64,000 bases of DNA, from assembly GCA_032191485.1 (NCBI GenBank), contig JAVDOI010000007.1:24110387-24174386 (forward strand). Reading direction: 5' to 3'. The notes beneath the pieces were generated by a model. It was not told where the DNA came from. It did no database searches and saw only the letters and a list, made by a program, of their open reading frames with translations. The stretch's first letter is position 1; each line of letters begins with the position of its first letter. Source of the DNA: Leptoclinus maculatus. Lineage: Eukaryota > Chordata > Actinopteri > Perciformes > Stichaeidae. Shown here one piece after another: positions 11,643-24,638 of this stretch. The translations under genes and the position numbers were made by a program.

Positions 11643-13582
11643 CAAAGAAAACATACGGTGACATGCGCACACACAATCTCACAAGCAACCTTCAGGAATA
11701 CACAATTTCACAACTAAATTCTCACTCGTATGCTGACGCACTCTTGTTAACACTTTCTGACTCACACACACACTTTTTTTTTTTTTCTTGATCTTTCTGC
11801 ACTGACTGACGCACACACACACACTGTGCAGTTATTAATAAACACAGTCTTGTTCAAATTTTCCCCAAACATGTTTTCCTCATTTATTTGCCTTTTTCCA
11901 CCCCACTTATATTTTTAGATAAATAATATTTATGAACGCAGACATAAACATTTATCATTTATTACAGTCTAATTAACAAACAGAAGTTAAACTGCCATGT
12001 TTTACTAATCATCTACTTCAACAAACAGAATTAAACGCTTTTTTGGATGACATTTAAATTTTCCATTGAGGAATTTCATTGTGCTCTTTAACATTTTGAT
12101 AAATCCATGTGAAGCTCATTTAAAGTTATTATTAATCACTATTGAATTTATCATTTGGTTTTTATGTGTTGAGGTTATTTATAGAACATCTGGCTCTGAA
12201 ACTGGTGTCAACGCCCCAAATATAAAGAGTGGAATTTTCTTTTAGGACGCAAAATACAATGAAAAATCATATTATGAAAACCCCGAATCAGTGTGCCTTT
12301 TTAGGAACTCCTTCATTTGTATAGTGTGAGCATAATAAAATACAATAGATATTAATATGTACAGTATGTAAGACAGATATGGATTTTCTTCTGTGGAGAG
12401 CAAAGAAAGTTTTAATCTAACAGGTTCTGCATTATACTTTTAGAAAACACAATGAAAAGTTTAATCGTCCAAATTAATTTGTGTACAAAACAGTTTTCCG
12501 TGTGTGTATCAGACACCACATGAAAACATTAGTGTTGTTGTTACTTCTATGTTTAGAACGATTCACAGTCGTGTCTCCGCAGCTGAAGCCCACAGATTAA
12601 AAGCAAAGTGTGAAGTCTGATCCAGGCCTGAAATACACGTGCGGTGATTCAAAGTGCTCTTGAGCGTCACTCCACTCATTTTAATAATGTGATTATTTTT
12701 CTGTCTCGAGTTCCTCACAGAAACTTTAAAAACTTTAAAAAGTCTGGATCACACAGTAACACATTGAAAAGAACATAAAACGATATAAACATTTAAAAAA
12801 TAAACATTAAAAAGTCATAATTAACCTCCAAACCTTTCAAATCCACTCAACTTGAATGTTTTGTCCTCAGTCCGAGTTGATTTGAAGTGTTGAACCTTTT
12901 TCTGACATTTATTATGAGCTGGAAGTCTTAACATGTTGAAGAATGAAATGAATCGGTTACATTTATGTTTTATTTTGTGACAGTTGCTCTGCGTGTGGCA
13001 GCAGTACATGAATCTGACTCAATTTCCTTGCCGGATGTTGAACTGTCGGACACACTAAACATGATTACACAATCATAGTCACAGTCATATCTACTGCTGC
13101 TGATATGCTGAATATTTAATAACACATCACACACCTCTCCTCCCTCCTTCAAATTATCTCTTGATTGTTTCAGGTTGATTTTCTCACTTCTTCGTCCTCT
13201 TAGTTTCTCTGACGGTCCCGTCACCAACGTCCAGATGAGAGGAGATCTGAGTGACCTGCGACATAAAGATGCAAATACAACGTTATCTATCGTAAAGTTA
13301 TGAAGGAAACTAAAAGAGAGTTTAAAAAAAAGAAGAAAAGACCCATTGTGTCCTCGCCAAATCTATGCCCTTATCCACTTCTTCAGAGAGAGGAAGAAGA
13401 CTTTAAGTGGCCAGTTATCCCCTTAAGTTACATCAAACACTCACCACTATTTGTCAGCTATTTAACAGAAAAGTTCAAAAGGCGTTGACAGACTAAGTTT
13501 GTTTAATGTCTTCTTAACGTCACAGCGAAATGGCAGTTAGAGCATCTTTAGTTTCAGTATTGTGATGAACTGTTTACCTCCA
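11637..13582. other. Gene-free stretch
   Basis: No gene recognised. It includes a poly-T run near 11773-11786 and AT-rich unique-looking sequence. Confidence 0.5.
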
Positions 13583-13664
13583 CACACACACACACACACA
13601 CCTCTCTGTGTATTAGATCAGGTTACATATACAGTACATATACATATATATATATATATATACA
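13583..13664. repeat. (CA)n then (TA)n microsatellites
   Basis: A CA run at about 13583-13602, and an alternating TA run at about 13641-13662 preceded by ACATATACATATATA. Confidence 0.9.
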
Positions 13665-15283
13665 ATAGATTAGACAACAACCACAGTCTTTGGAAGTGTA
13701 AACAAAGCTGACAAACACACACGTACACCTCTCACCGGGAATATTGCTACCAACACTATATAGCTAAAGGTCAAGTGTGGTGATTTATATGTTATGTGTC
13801 ACATTTGATTGAATACATTTATGTAACCGCCCCGTCCGGAAGAAAAAAAAGAGCGATTTTGATATTAAAACACTCAAACGAGAGATAAATGAAGGACACA
13901 GGATTAGAGCATGGGAAATGTATTTTTCATTTCACTGTCTTTAAAAACTGTTATTCGTCTATTTTCAACATTGAGAGTTTTGGTTTTACTGTGTGAAGTG
14001 TGGAGAGAGTAAGTGAATTAAGGGAATATTTAACTCATTACAGATTAAGTGATGTCAAAATGTCCACGCTGCTTTCAAACACACACTGGAGGTTAAATTG
14101 TCACTGGTTTGTTTTTTTTGTGTGTGTGTGTGTTTCAGCTTATTGAGACACATTAAGGTCACATGTACATTTGTACTTCAGAAGTACTTGAATGTGAAGA
14201 TACAGTTTGCTCAACTGTTTATTTTGAGGTGTTTTAATCCTTTTATTCTTTCCTTAGAGTTGTGAGTTGTGATAGGTATTTGAGAATGACATGTTTGTTT
14301 TCTGTTTCATAGAACAACGAGGAAGCTGAAATTGATCATACAGCAGAGAGAAAAATGTATTTCAAACTTGTTCAATACATAGTATTAGTTAGAAATATAA
14401 AAAGTAAATATCAGTCAGTCTTAGATGTCTTTCCACATCATCATGACAAGTGACCTTGTGAGAAGCTCAAGGTTCATTTTGTACAGTTACACATTTAAAG
14501 CTTTTGCATCTCTGGAGAGTTCAAAATGTACTAAAACATAAGGAAGTATCATTAATATGGACAGTTGCATTAAGATGATTTCTACATGCATCTAAACGGT
14601 TTTACTGCTAAATATATAATTCGAAGAAGAAAACAGTGAGAAATCCAGTCTAACAATCTTTTTTAAGAATCACTGTGTGTTTATCACGACCAAAGCCCAC
14701 TGGAGGGAACAAACTGATTTTAGTTTCCTTACTCATTTTCATTCATCTTTCCATATTTGAGCATTTGAGCATCTTTAGAAAACAGCACATCAGTTAGTGT
14801 GAGGAAGGAAAAGAGGAAACATATCAACAGCACTCAGATATTTTAGGAAATTATCTTTATCAGTGGGTTTTTTTTACAGCTTGATATAGTTTTAGTTTTA
14901 CACAATCAGTTCTGAAACAGTTTCATAAGCAAAAAGCCTCTCTCTAGTTTGTGCATAAACTGATGTTAATACTCGGACAGAGTGTGTGGCATCCCAACGC
15001 CACACGCACAAATATGTCACATGTTAGGGAGTGAAATATAGAAAAGATGTGAAGACATTTACACCAGACTGTGTTGATTAAATCATATGTTTAATATCAG
15101 CGGAGCGTTTGTTAGCTTTTATTATACAGTTAATTGAATAATGCACAGAAACAATGTCTGCAGAGTTTCTTCCTTTTCAACATGTAACAACATATTTGCA
15201 ACTTTAAATACACTTTAATATATTTATAACACATTTTTGTTTGCTTCCAAAACAGCAAACAAAATCTTTTTTAAAAATGTCAG

Positions 15284-15319
<36 letters not shown>

Positions 15320-16766
15320 GAACAAACTCTGTGTCAAGATCACTGGAAAAGCAGTATAATTCACAGTGTTTCATCAAATACAAACCGTTAATTTATTTTG
15401 ATACATATTGTCTTAAGTGAGTGATAAATTAGACTTTATTTTCCCAACTCGCTGGTTCATTTATGATCCTTCAATAATAGCAGAGTCATGATCAGTTCTG
15501 TATTGTCTTTTACAGTCCAAACGTGTGTAATATTGAAGATGTGCAACAGACATTTAGGATTAATCTGCAATAATCTGCATTTATGATATTAGTCAGATGC
15601 AGTTTGTGAATGTTGACACACACATAAAGGCAATAAAAGTCTGTAGACTTCTTTAAAAAAAGACACATTCTCAAAGTCAAGTGTACATTTTTACTCTAGA
15701 AGTAGTTGAACTTGAAAGGAAGATGTTTGCTGAAAGGTTTATTTTATGGTGTTTTAACCTTTTCTGGCCTGTTAGTGTGTTTTAAGCCCTTTTATCTTCT
15801 CTATTATAGAGGTGGAAAACAAAAGAGTGACGATCAGGGAGGAAGCTGTTTGAGATTATATAGAAAACAATCTATCTATTATTTTGATTAAAAATGTATA
15901 AAACAAAATAACGGTCGCTCATCTGTGATCATTCCACAGTAAAAGAGTTGTGATCAGTCCAAACTTACAGCTACTATAATGTCGGTGATGTACAGCAGCA
16001 TTTTAAAATGATTCTCTCGTTTGCTGCTCGGTTTAGAGTCCGATGGGTGCAGACAAAAATAAATACTGTAACCAAAACTTACAAAAGACTTCAAATCTAT
16101 GTATCTGCATACAGGTGGGACCACTCAATCAGCTGGGTTGTCAATACAGTGATATGATTATAATAATAATCACAGAAAATGTATCTCTGTAGCCGTCATC
16201 CAAATAAAAGTTCACCTCAAAGATCATAAAGATGGTGAATAACTGTGAGACAGGAAGAAGGAAAGAGTCACACATCGGGTGTCTGAGGACGGAGTTGTGC
16301 AGATACAAAGCTCCTTGTGATACTGGGCTTTAAATATATAACTTCACTTGACTGAATACACTACTTTATACTATGAAAGAGTACAAATTAAAAGCAAATA
16401 AGGAAAATATTTTCCAAATAATTTCAATGAATTCCCTTTTTTCAGTCCATCTATTTAATTCAACACATCATTTAGTTCATTCAGAGACAAAAGAAACGAA
16501 ACAAAAATAACTTTTGATCAGACTTTTGCTCAACAACAATCTTACTGCGTCTGCATGTCCAGTCCTCCCTTCCTCCTGACCTGCAGCGGTGCGGTCGGCA
16601 CTCTTTCTCCAACTCTCATTTTGAATGGCTGCGGCTAAATTGGTACGGTAAACAATTTTAATGGACCGTCATGTGTGTGTGTGTGTGTGTGTGTCTGAAT
16701 GATACAGAGAGAGAGCCTGGATGTCGTTGTGTGTGTTTAAGGGTTCATGCACTTATATACTTCTGG

Positions 16767-16804
<38 letters not shown>

Positions 16805-18890
16805 GTGCTTTCTGTGCAGATATGGCCAGATGTTTTTCTTGCTTTCACAAACAATGTTTGTCCGTCTGTTACCCATCAACAGGGTTATTTTTGGACACAC
16901 CTTACATCCCCGAGACGCTGCAGATTGATGGGAAGTCAAACATTTACAGATAAGAAATACTCTCACGTGAATCTTAATTGGATGATGATCATTTCTCTTG
17001 TCTTTTTTTAATTGTCTCGCCACCTCATGTAGCAAGTCGATTCAGTTGATGTTCATATAAAACTGGTGTTAAATTTAATGATTTTCTTCTTTACATAAAG
17101 CCTCACAAATACTTTAATTTGAGAGAAAACTTGTACTCGATACATTTTCAGAGGTGGGTGCTGACTACTGTGACTGTTTCACATTAAATGCTTCAAACTT
17201 GCTCAATTGTGGGAAAATAAAGACAACTTCAAAATGTAATCTGTCAGCTAGAGACAAATCTAAAGCATGTTTGACCATGAAAACAAAGAGAGATAACGTA
17301 AAGCTCTTCCAGTAAGATATTTTTAAATTCTCATGGAGTTTTTTTTAAAAGCTACTACGGTCAGGATTGAAGCTGCTGATTGATTTGATTGAATACTTTT
17401 AAATGAAATTGTTTTGATGCCAAAAAATGTAATTTATCAGTGTCTCCCACATGATGTTTATTCAGTCATTCAACGGCAGCAGTTTCACCGTCATAAGTCA
17501 CAAAAAAGGGCTTTTTAGAAGTTTCTTTTTGTTGAAAAAGATCATGTCCAAACCTTCATCATAGCTAACAGAGAAGACTTTCACCGTACCTGCTGAACAA
17601 AATCATTGTACATTAAATGCAAACTTGCCTGATTGTGAGGATTTGAATAATTCTAAGAGTGTACAAACAAAATAGATTTTTTTAAATTATTACAACTTTA
17701 AGAAAGTCAAATCTTTCTTCAACAAACATGAAAAAACAAAGAAAGGAAAAGTAAAACTCATCTAATAATACCACATTTAAAATATTATTTCACAACTGTT
17801 GTGAAAAAGAGGCAGTTTTAAATGCCCACTGATCATCTTTATTTCATCATCATACTTTTCTTATGCACCAAAAAAATACTGTTTTTCACAATAATCCTTA
17901 AAAAAAAGTTAAAACCGCAGGTTAAGTCGGACAAAAGCTACAAATGCAGATGAAATCAGATTCTCTGTGTTTTATTTTGACCTCCCAGATGTTTATTCAA
18001 ACATGTATAAGTTATCCTTCAAGATGCAGGTCGGCCATTTTGTTGTGAGCACTCATTGGGTCTGCAGTCATGCATGTGAGTTCTTCTGGTGAGGAATAAC
18101 TGAAGCATAGTGTCGTTTACGGCGTCTACATGTGTTTTTTCTCCGTGTAGGAGTTCTCTTTAAGGCTAAACTGGTTCCTAAAGGCTTCCTTTCACGAGCA
18201 GTGCAGCCTCAGTGAAGCCTCCTCATGTCAGACATAAAATGGCTGAGTGTGCAGCTGAAGGCACAGAGCAGCACTCAGAGAGCTGGTGCTGAAGGGGGTT
18301 GATGTCAAACTCTTTTTTAAATGAAAATGGATTGCTTTTTAGACAATTCTTGCAGCAAAAGAGGAGAATTAGACTGAGAGAATTATCCAACTTTGTTTTT
18401 GTAATATGTCATGTTGGCATTTCTTTTATCGAGTTAATGGGATTATGTTTAGCACATTCGATTACACGTAAACTCAGTGTGCTTTATGGTAAAATTCATA
18501 GAGCAGCAAGGACCATGTATACAGGAGAGTGAGATGAAGGAAATACAAGAAAACGCTGAAAAACAAAAACACCAACCAATTCGAAAAAATGTGGGACTAA
18601 TGTAAGATAAATTAAATGAATGTTTCACAAGTTGATGCTTAAAATCAGAATCAGACTTTAGTCAAAAGGGATGCGTGTACAAGGAATTTGTGTTGGGGCA
18701 GGTGTCAAGAACCGCAAGATAAAGAAGAAGATGATTAGAAAGCTTAAGAGGACACCAAAAGAAGTCAAACTACACAATTAGACAAAAGCAACACAGTCGT
18801 GTGCGTGCGTGTGTGTGTGTGTGTGTGTGTAGACTCGCATTTACTGTGTATTCCTGATGACATTACATCACTATATTTTTTCATTTACAT
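13665..18890. other. Gene-free stretch with scattered TG arrays
   Basis: I recognise no gene. TG arrays lie at about 14120-14134, 15286-15319, 16670-16695, 16768-16801 and 18806-18830. A short duplicated phrase (GTACATTT..TACTTC/TCTAGAAGTA..TTGAA..GAAGAT, then TTTATTTT) occurs near 14165-14235 and 15680-15760, pointing to two copies of one old repeat. Confidence 0.5.
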
Positions 18891-18987
18891 GTGTGAGTGT
18901 GTGAGTGTGTGAGTGTGTGAGTGTGTGAGTGTGTGAGTGTGTGAGTGTGTGTGAGTGTGTGAGTGTGTGAGTGTGTGAGTGTGTGTA
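18891..18987. repeat. 8-bp tandem repeat (GAGTGTGT)n
   Basis: About 12 copies of GAGTGTGT with one extended unit near 18950. It seems to be derived from a TG microsatellite by a GA substitution that then spread. Confidence 0.95.
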
Positions 18988-19398
18988 TCTCAGCATAACG
19001 TTTGCAGCAGATGAAGAACCCGTCTTGCCATTAAAGGGGAACTGTGAGCCGTCTGTCCTGTGGACCGGAGGGGTTGAGAAAAGCAGGACACCAGCGGTTT
19101 GTGTACCGCCCCAAAAGCAGTCGTACCCCACTTACCTGCACTCGCACAGACTGTTATTCTATTAATTACAGTCCCAATTAAATATTTGCTTCAGGATATG
19201 AAAAAAAACTAATTTCTCACTGTACTGCAGTACAGTATTGAACTTGTTCCACCTGTCATGTGTTTCTTCACAGCATCTTAGTGTTGACTGGGTCATTTGT
19301 TGCACCCAGGTGTGTGTTAGTGTGCATGCATGCCACTAAAAAGGGTGTGATCTCCATGTTTTCTCCTGAATCTCTCTTTATTTTCTTTGTCTTTGTAG

Positions 19399-21379
19399 GA
19401 CTTAAAAGATGATTGTGAGAGGAAAGAGAGTGGGAACTAACAGAGCCGATGAAGCACCGATGAAGAACAACGAAGGACCGGCAGGGAGGGAGGAGGCAGT
19501 GGGACGGGCGGCAAGAGAGCTTGGATCAAAGGACACCCTTCTTTTGTCCAGTAAGACCAACCCTAGCCGGTTTGAGTGGGACACACCCGCCTCCCCCGGA
19601 AGTAAGAATGGGTCCAATCCCCTTTGAAAATGAGCTTAATAATGTCAGATGAAAACAAAAGGGAATGCATACAGAACATTTCTAAACTTTTTTACTGTGA
19701 AATCAAGAACTTACTGTATGTGAAAACTAGAATGCAAAAAGTAGAATAAACTAGACTTTAACTTAAATTGGGGCTAATATGCTGTATTGATTTTCATAAA
19801 ATCTGTGTCTGCAGGGGGGACAGAAAAAGTAGAATAGATGCGAAAGACAAACGGAAAGGTGAAGCAAAGAAAAGGGAAGGACGGGTCAAGTTACTGCAAG
19901 TACAGTTCAGTGGCAAATTAATCGTTTCAGCTGTTAAAGAGATCAACGAGCTTGTGTCCTTGAATGCAGAAAGTTTTCGCTCCAGCTGGGCTTAAAAGCA
20001 CACCTGCTTGTACCAGTTTCAAAAAGAAGAAAAAAACACCATTCAACCATTCGGCTGCAACTCGAAAGCAGCCGAATAAGTGAGTTTTATGAATCGCCAC
20101 GGCCACAAATTAAACAATGCAAGTTGATGAATTCCCATTTCAGTTGTAGAGTGTTTTTGGAAGAGGAGCGCTGGGTGCAAACAGCACACCTGACGCGACA
20201 GCAGGTGACAATTATGGCAGATTCTGGAGCAGTGTTTGAATTTTTTTATCACAGAAATAGCTGGATCCAGAGATTTTGTTAGATCATAATATACTGGTTA
20301 TATATATATTATCACATCAGGGCGCAGGAAATCATTAGAGGACCTTCAGGGGACTCTCCCTAACCCTCCTGAGATGGGGAATAGTTTTGTTTCCTAAACA
20401 TTAAATCTGAGGTCTGTTTTCCTGAACTAACGCCTTGTCATGGGGTTCCTGCATCTCTGTTGTGGCGTTAGCACATAAAAACCAACAGAAAGACCTAGTT
20501 CTTACAGTAAACAACGTAAACGTCAGCTTTGTAAATCCTCACCCTCAAGTCTTAATTATTATCCCCTAAAAATATGTTCATGTCTCTTAATTAACAAGAG
20601 TTTGTCTGATTGGCTTATTTTGAGTCAGTCCCAGTCAGGATTAAATCTGCTGATCGCTTACACTCAGGTGGCAGTTTATTAGGTACATCTCGCTAAAAAT
20701 GAAGCCGTCGAATACAAAAGTCCTGCAATAAATCTGATCCTCATGAAGGTTATAATATTTGTGTTTAAACTGTTTTAAACATTTAACTTTATGAGCCTTT
20801 TCGAGGATTGTGATGCTGTTGAATTGTATTGCGTTATGCAGAGAGGTGTTTCTGATACTTAGCCTACCATCATTAATACAAACGGGGTGGACAAAATAAT
20901 AGAAACACCTGCCAGTATCTCAAACTGTTTTTAAAAAACTGAACATTATAACCTTCTTGGAGGTAAGGTGTATTTCAGGTCTGCGTTCATTTTAGCCAAA
21001 CAAACTGGCGGCTGAGTGTATATTGAGTACATTTAAAAGTGATTATTCTGATAGCAAAGAAAGTCGAATATTCATTCCCCTGCCCCTCCATGTTCATTCA
21101 GTTATTCACGAATCATTCAGTCACAAGAGTGTTACTGACTGTCTCTGTGAGTGCTTGAGTGTGTGAGTGTGTGAGTGTGTGTGTGTGTGTGAGAAAGAGA
21201 GAGAGAGAGAGAGAGAGTGAGAGTGAGAGTATGTCGGTCTGATTCTGTTTTTGAGCATCTATGCATATGTGAAATATTGGTGTGTTTGTTCGAGGGGTTT
21301 GGTTTGGTATTCATTTTATTAAGTCTGAAACATGAATGTAGATGCATTTAAAGACTTGCAGGGTAAATGCTGAGTGTGT

Positions 21380-21412
<33 letters not shown>

Positions 21413-22124
21413 GATTCCTGTGAGTTGCATTTGGATAAAGTATGAATTAAATTGGTATTAAAAATGTTTGTAAAAGTAAATAAATTCACAGAAACTAACA
21501 CACGCACGTCTGCCAAGAGTCACACACACTTATAGCAGCTGGAAATGTGTGTGTCCTATTTATCATCCTCAATAGGTCCAATTGATTTAAACATATAACT
21601 ACATATTAAAACATACATAAAGGGAAATTTGTATTTTAAGATATTTGATTAATGAATTCAGTAACTTTGTGTTATACTATGTGTAATGTCTAGTTTTAAT
21701 TCTAACATACAAAACTGAGACGCTTAAATGTAAAACCTATTTTTCCTCATTTCGATATCTGAGAGGAAAGTTATTTATGATGAAAACATTTACCCTGCAT
21801 GCTTATTGATCCCAGATTTTGGCAGAATGACCCCCAATCATTCAATTTCAAGTAATTCATCATGTTCATTTCAACGTGGATTTAGATTTATATTTGAGAG
21901 GAATTTTGATGAATTTACAGTTTGTGTAATTGGGATGGGATGTTTTTTTTTTAACCGAGTTATCTTCAAGCTGTTCATATTAAAGATGTGTTGCACAGAG
22001 AGGGACGCTTGAGTGTTACATGTGGCGCAGCGTGTGTGTGAGAGAGTGTTTGAATAGACATATACATCTGTTTGTCTCCGTGTTTTTCTGACAAGTTTAT
22101 TAGTCTCATACATGCACAATTGAG

Positions 22125-22203
<79 letters not shown>

Positions 22204-22340
22204 GGACATACATCTTGATCTCTTTTAATTTTTCAAAATGAAGGCAAGACTTTGATCTGACTGTACAGATAGAAACGTAAAATGTGGAAGTCTTGTTCTG
22301 TTAAATTATTTAATTTGTGAGAGAGAGAGTGTGTGAGTGT

Positions 22341-22406
<66 letters not shown>

Positions 22407-24024
22407 CCTTCTGTTTCTACAGTAGCGTATTATTAGAGTGTGTGTTTTCCCTTGCGAGCGTGTGCGTGTCACAGCAGGTTCACTGTATGGTGACACAGTG
22501 AGTGTTGTGCGTTTGTAATGTCTCTTTCTATGTTTCTTGCAGGATGAACAGGTGAAAAGGACGACGTGACAGCAGTCACTATGTAAGGCTGCTGTATAAC
22601 TGGACATAACACACACATGCACAAGGGTATGTTATGTTTCATGCTTTATGTCACACAAAAATGAATCACAGCAAACAACATACACTTTGTCAAACAGCAT
22701 ACACACACACACACTTAATTACTTAAAAACTGTAAAATATAATTTGATGGGAAACCACAGCTGATGTGAAAATATATCCATTGAGACTTGTTAGAGATCC
22801 ACTGAAGGACCGGTCTACACACACTACACATACGGACATTTCTCAGCTCCCAGTTTATTAACATGTATTTTGAAGCTGCCATTGTGTTCAAATTTAGAGT
22901 TTTTAAGGCTGAAAATGTGTCAAATAAAAACACATATTTTGCTGGAATTGTGTCAAATTGCCTCAGTCATTTTTGAGATGCTACAGACATGAAAATATGA
23001 AATAAGAGGTTCAAATGGACTGTTTTTTTAACAGCACTGCTCTGTTTTTTTTTCAGTTCTCTGAATCCTCAGATGCAGCTGCTGAAATGTCGCTGTGGTC
23101 GTCAGATGAAACAGGACTATAGGTATGTATGGAAAAGAAACGTTGAAAGCGTCTGTATAATATTGTTGAGGAGATGCACTGAAGCGGTGTTGCTTGTCAG
23201 ATACTTTAAAGGCTTTGAATATGACTCACTGGGCAGAAATGTGTGAACGAAGCTGTCGTTGTTTAGAGTTAAATTAAGAGTACTGTGGCATTATTTGGTG
23301 GTTTACTATTAATACTACTACTGCTACTGCTACTACTACTACTATACTATTACTACTACCTAGCACGTGGTGTCACAGACATAAACTGTGAATATCATCA
23401 GTTAAACAGGTCACTGTAGGGTGGACAGTTGTGTGTGAACGACAGGACAGGACATGGGGGGGGGGGGGGGCGTGCTGGTCTCTCACGTGTGTGTTTGACT
23501 CTTGTGCAAATGTGTAAAACTCCACGTGCAGGGCAGAAGTCGGCCATTTAAATTTGAGAGGCTTTAGCAGTGTTTAAGGGGTTTTGTGTGCGTGTGCGTC
23601 GCTGTCCACCTCTGCGGTGCTGAAATGTGCGTTTCAGCACCGCAGAGGTAGACAGCGACACACAAAAGGCAGATAATTAAAACTAGTTAGTTTGCTGTCC
23701 TGTACACTCTGGAAACACCTGTGTTTAAACTACAATATTGCCAACAAAACTTCAGCGTGTATTAACGTAATTTAGTGATGATAGTTGGGGTGTTTTTTTT
23801 ATTTATTTATTTGTATCAGTTTGAGAAATGATCTGTAGAGAGGAAACATTAGTCCGAAACGCTGTGCTGGTGTGACTCTTTATATATCTTTAAATTGTTG
23901 GTGCTCAGCTGAAAATAAATATAAGATATCATTTTGGATGAATGTGTGGACAGAGAAGATGCCAGGGACGCTATTGGGTGGAGTAACTGATTTGTCAAGT
24001 CGCAGTGTCAAAGTGGACTGTTGG

Positions 24025-24090
<66 letters not shown>

Positions 24091-24570
24091 AACATGGGGT
24101 TAGTGTTGACTCTGACAAGGTGAGAGAAACAGCGTGTGTGTGTTGAGAGGAGGGGGTAGGGGGGGCTTTGTGTTGCAGGATTTAAGGGAGGTGGTGTGTG
24201 TGTGTGCTTGGGACTGTCGATACTAGGAGGGGTAAATATACTTTTCGTTTATACAAAGCAAAAAAAAACTGAAAGAGAAAAGTAGAGGTTGGAGTTTGTT
24301 GTATCGTTGTGGCATAAAATAAAATAAATGGACAGAAAAGTATTATTATAATTTTTTGCCTGTGGACTTGATATTGATCCCTTACAAAAAAATGCAACAA
24401 TATTGTTTCAGAGGTGGTGGACCCGCTGAAATACACTTTCTCTGTGCTTTGCGTGTTTAAAATGGTGCAGATTACACAGACACGTACAGAATTGTATACA
24501 CAGGGAATTGTAAAGCACTTAATCCACATTTTCTCTTGTTTTCAGCTGCGAGGACACGACCGAGACGTGA
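19399..24570 (+). CDS. Possible four-exon gene, unrecognised 104-aa product
   Basis: I do not recognise this product. Proposed coding parts are 19409-19601, 22552-22582, 23057-23122 and 24546-24570 (315 nt, 104 aa plus stop). Each internal acceptor follows a pyrimidine tract and each donor fits GTAAGA, GTAAGG or GTATGT. The phases (1, 2, 2) join without a stop. The exon starting at 19399 has stops in all three frames before ATG 19409, including an in-frame TAA, so that ATG is the only usable start. The product is hydrophilic and charged, with no signal peptide or membrane segment. Its last exons encode a Cys/Arg/Lys patch (LLKCRCGRQMKQDY) and an acidic Thr-rich tail (CEDTTET). At exon 2 a second acceptor 9 nt upstream (22541-22542) would bring in a stop. 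No AATAAA is seen downstream. It could instead be a non-coding transcript or chance. Confidence 0.3.
20660..20960. repeat. Interspersed teleost repeat
   Basis: It begins around CAGTTTATTAGGTACATCTC and ends around GGACAAAATAATAGAAACAC. Both phrases, with 'tcctgcaataaatctgatcc' between them, match a dispersed fish repeat I remember well. No coding capacity is visible. It lies in the first intron of the proposed four-exon gene. Confidence 0.6.
21156..21236. repeat. Compound (TG)n/(GA)n microsatellite
   Basis: GTGTGAGT-type units change into TG, then GA dinucleotides from about 21191. Confidence 0.9.
21373..21410. repeat. (AC)n microsatellite abutting a short (GT)n
   Basis: GTGTGTG is followed at once by 15 AC units (21381-21410), giving a small self-complementary junction. 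Confidence 0.92.
22127..22202. repeat. (GT)n microsatellite, about 37 units
   Basis: Uninterrupted GT dinucleotides. Confidence 0.97.
22319..22402. repeat. Compound (GA)/(GT)n microsatellite
   Basis: A short GA run is followed by GT, pure from about 22344 to 22402. It lies 150 bases upstream of a proposed splice acceptor. Confidence 0.95.
23308..23360. repeat. (CTA)n trinucleotide repeat, imperfect
   Basis: TACTACTACTGCTACTGCTAC-type units with a few substitutions. Confidence 0.85.
23452..23471. repeat. Poly-G run
   Basis: About 15 consecutive G. Length is uncertain because homopolymers of this size are prone to assembly error. Confidence 0.85.
23593..23664. repeat. Near-perfect 72-nt hairpin (inverted repeat)
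   Basis: Left arm 23593-23625 pairs with right arm 23632-23664 around the 6-nt loop TGTGCG. 31 of 33 positions pair; the mismatches are at 23607/23650 and 23597/23660. The arm core is CCTCTGCGGTGCTGAAA. Outside the arms, TTTTGTGTG on the left and CACAAAA on the right also match if a six-base offset is allowed. It may be a foldback (MITE-type) remnant. The size also fits a microRNA precursor, but no known microRNA is recognised. Confidence 0.9.
24029..24087. repeat. (GT)n microsatellite, about 29 units
   Basis: Uninterrupted TG/GT dinucleotides. Confidence 0.97.
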
Positions 24571-24596
24571 AGGTGGACTCTCAAAACATCCGATAG

Positions 24597-24598
<2 letters not shown>

Positions 24599-24633
<35 letters not shown>
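24599..24633. repeat. (GT)n microsatellite
   Basis: GT repeats about 30 bases after the proposed stop codon of the four-exon gene candidate. Confidence 0.93.

Positions 24634-24638
<5 letters not shown>

Noticed and set aside
1..19398. Upstream neighbour TTC17, expected from human gene order
   Set aside because: No tetratricopeptide-like exon or other recognisable exon was found in this part, so the gene is not claimed.
19402..19617. 71-codon minus-strand frame opposite the first exon of the gene candidate
   Set aside because: It overlaps the plus-strand frame, has no splice signals that extend it, and the plus strand has the better acceptor and donor.
23593..23664. miR-129 locus (known in human between TTC17 and HSD17B12)
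   Set aside because: Neither the CTTTTTGCGGTCTGGGCTTG nor the AAGCCCTTACCCCAAAAAGC mature sequence was found here, on either strand, by eye in the window.
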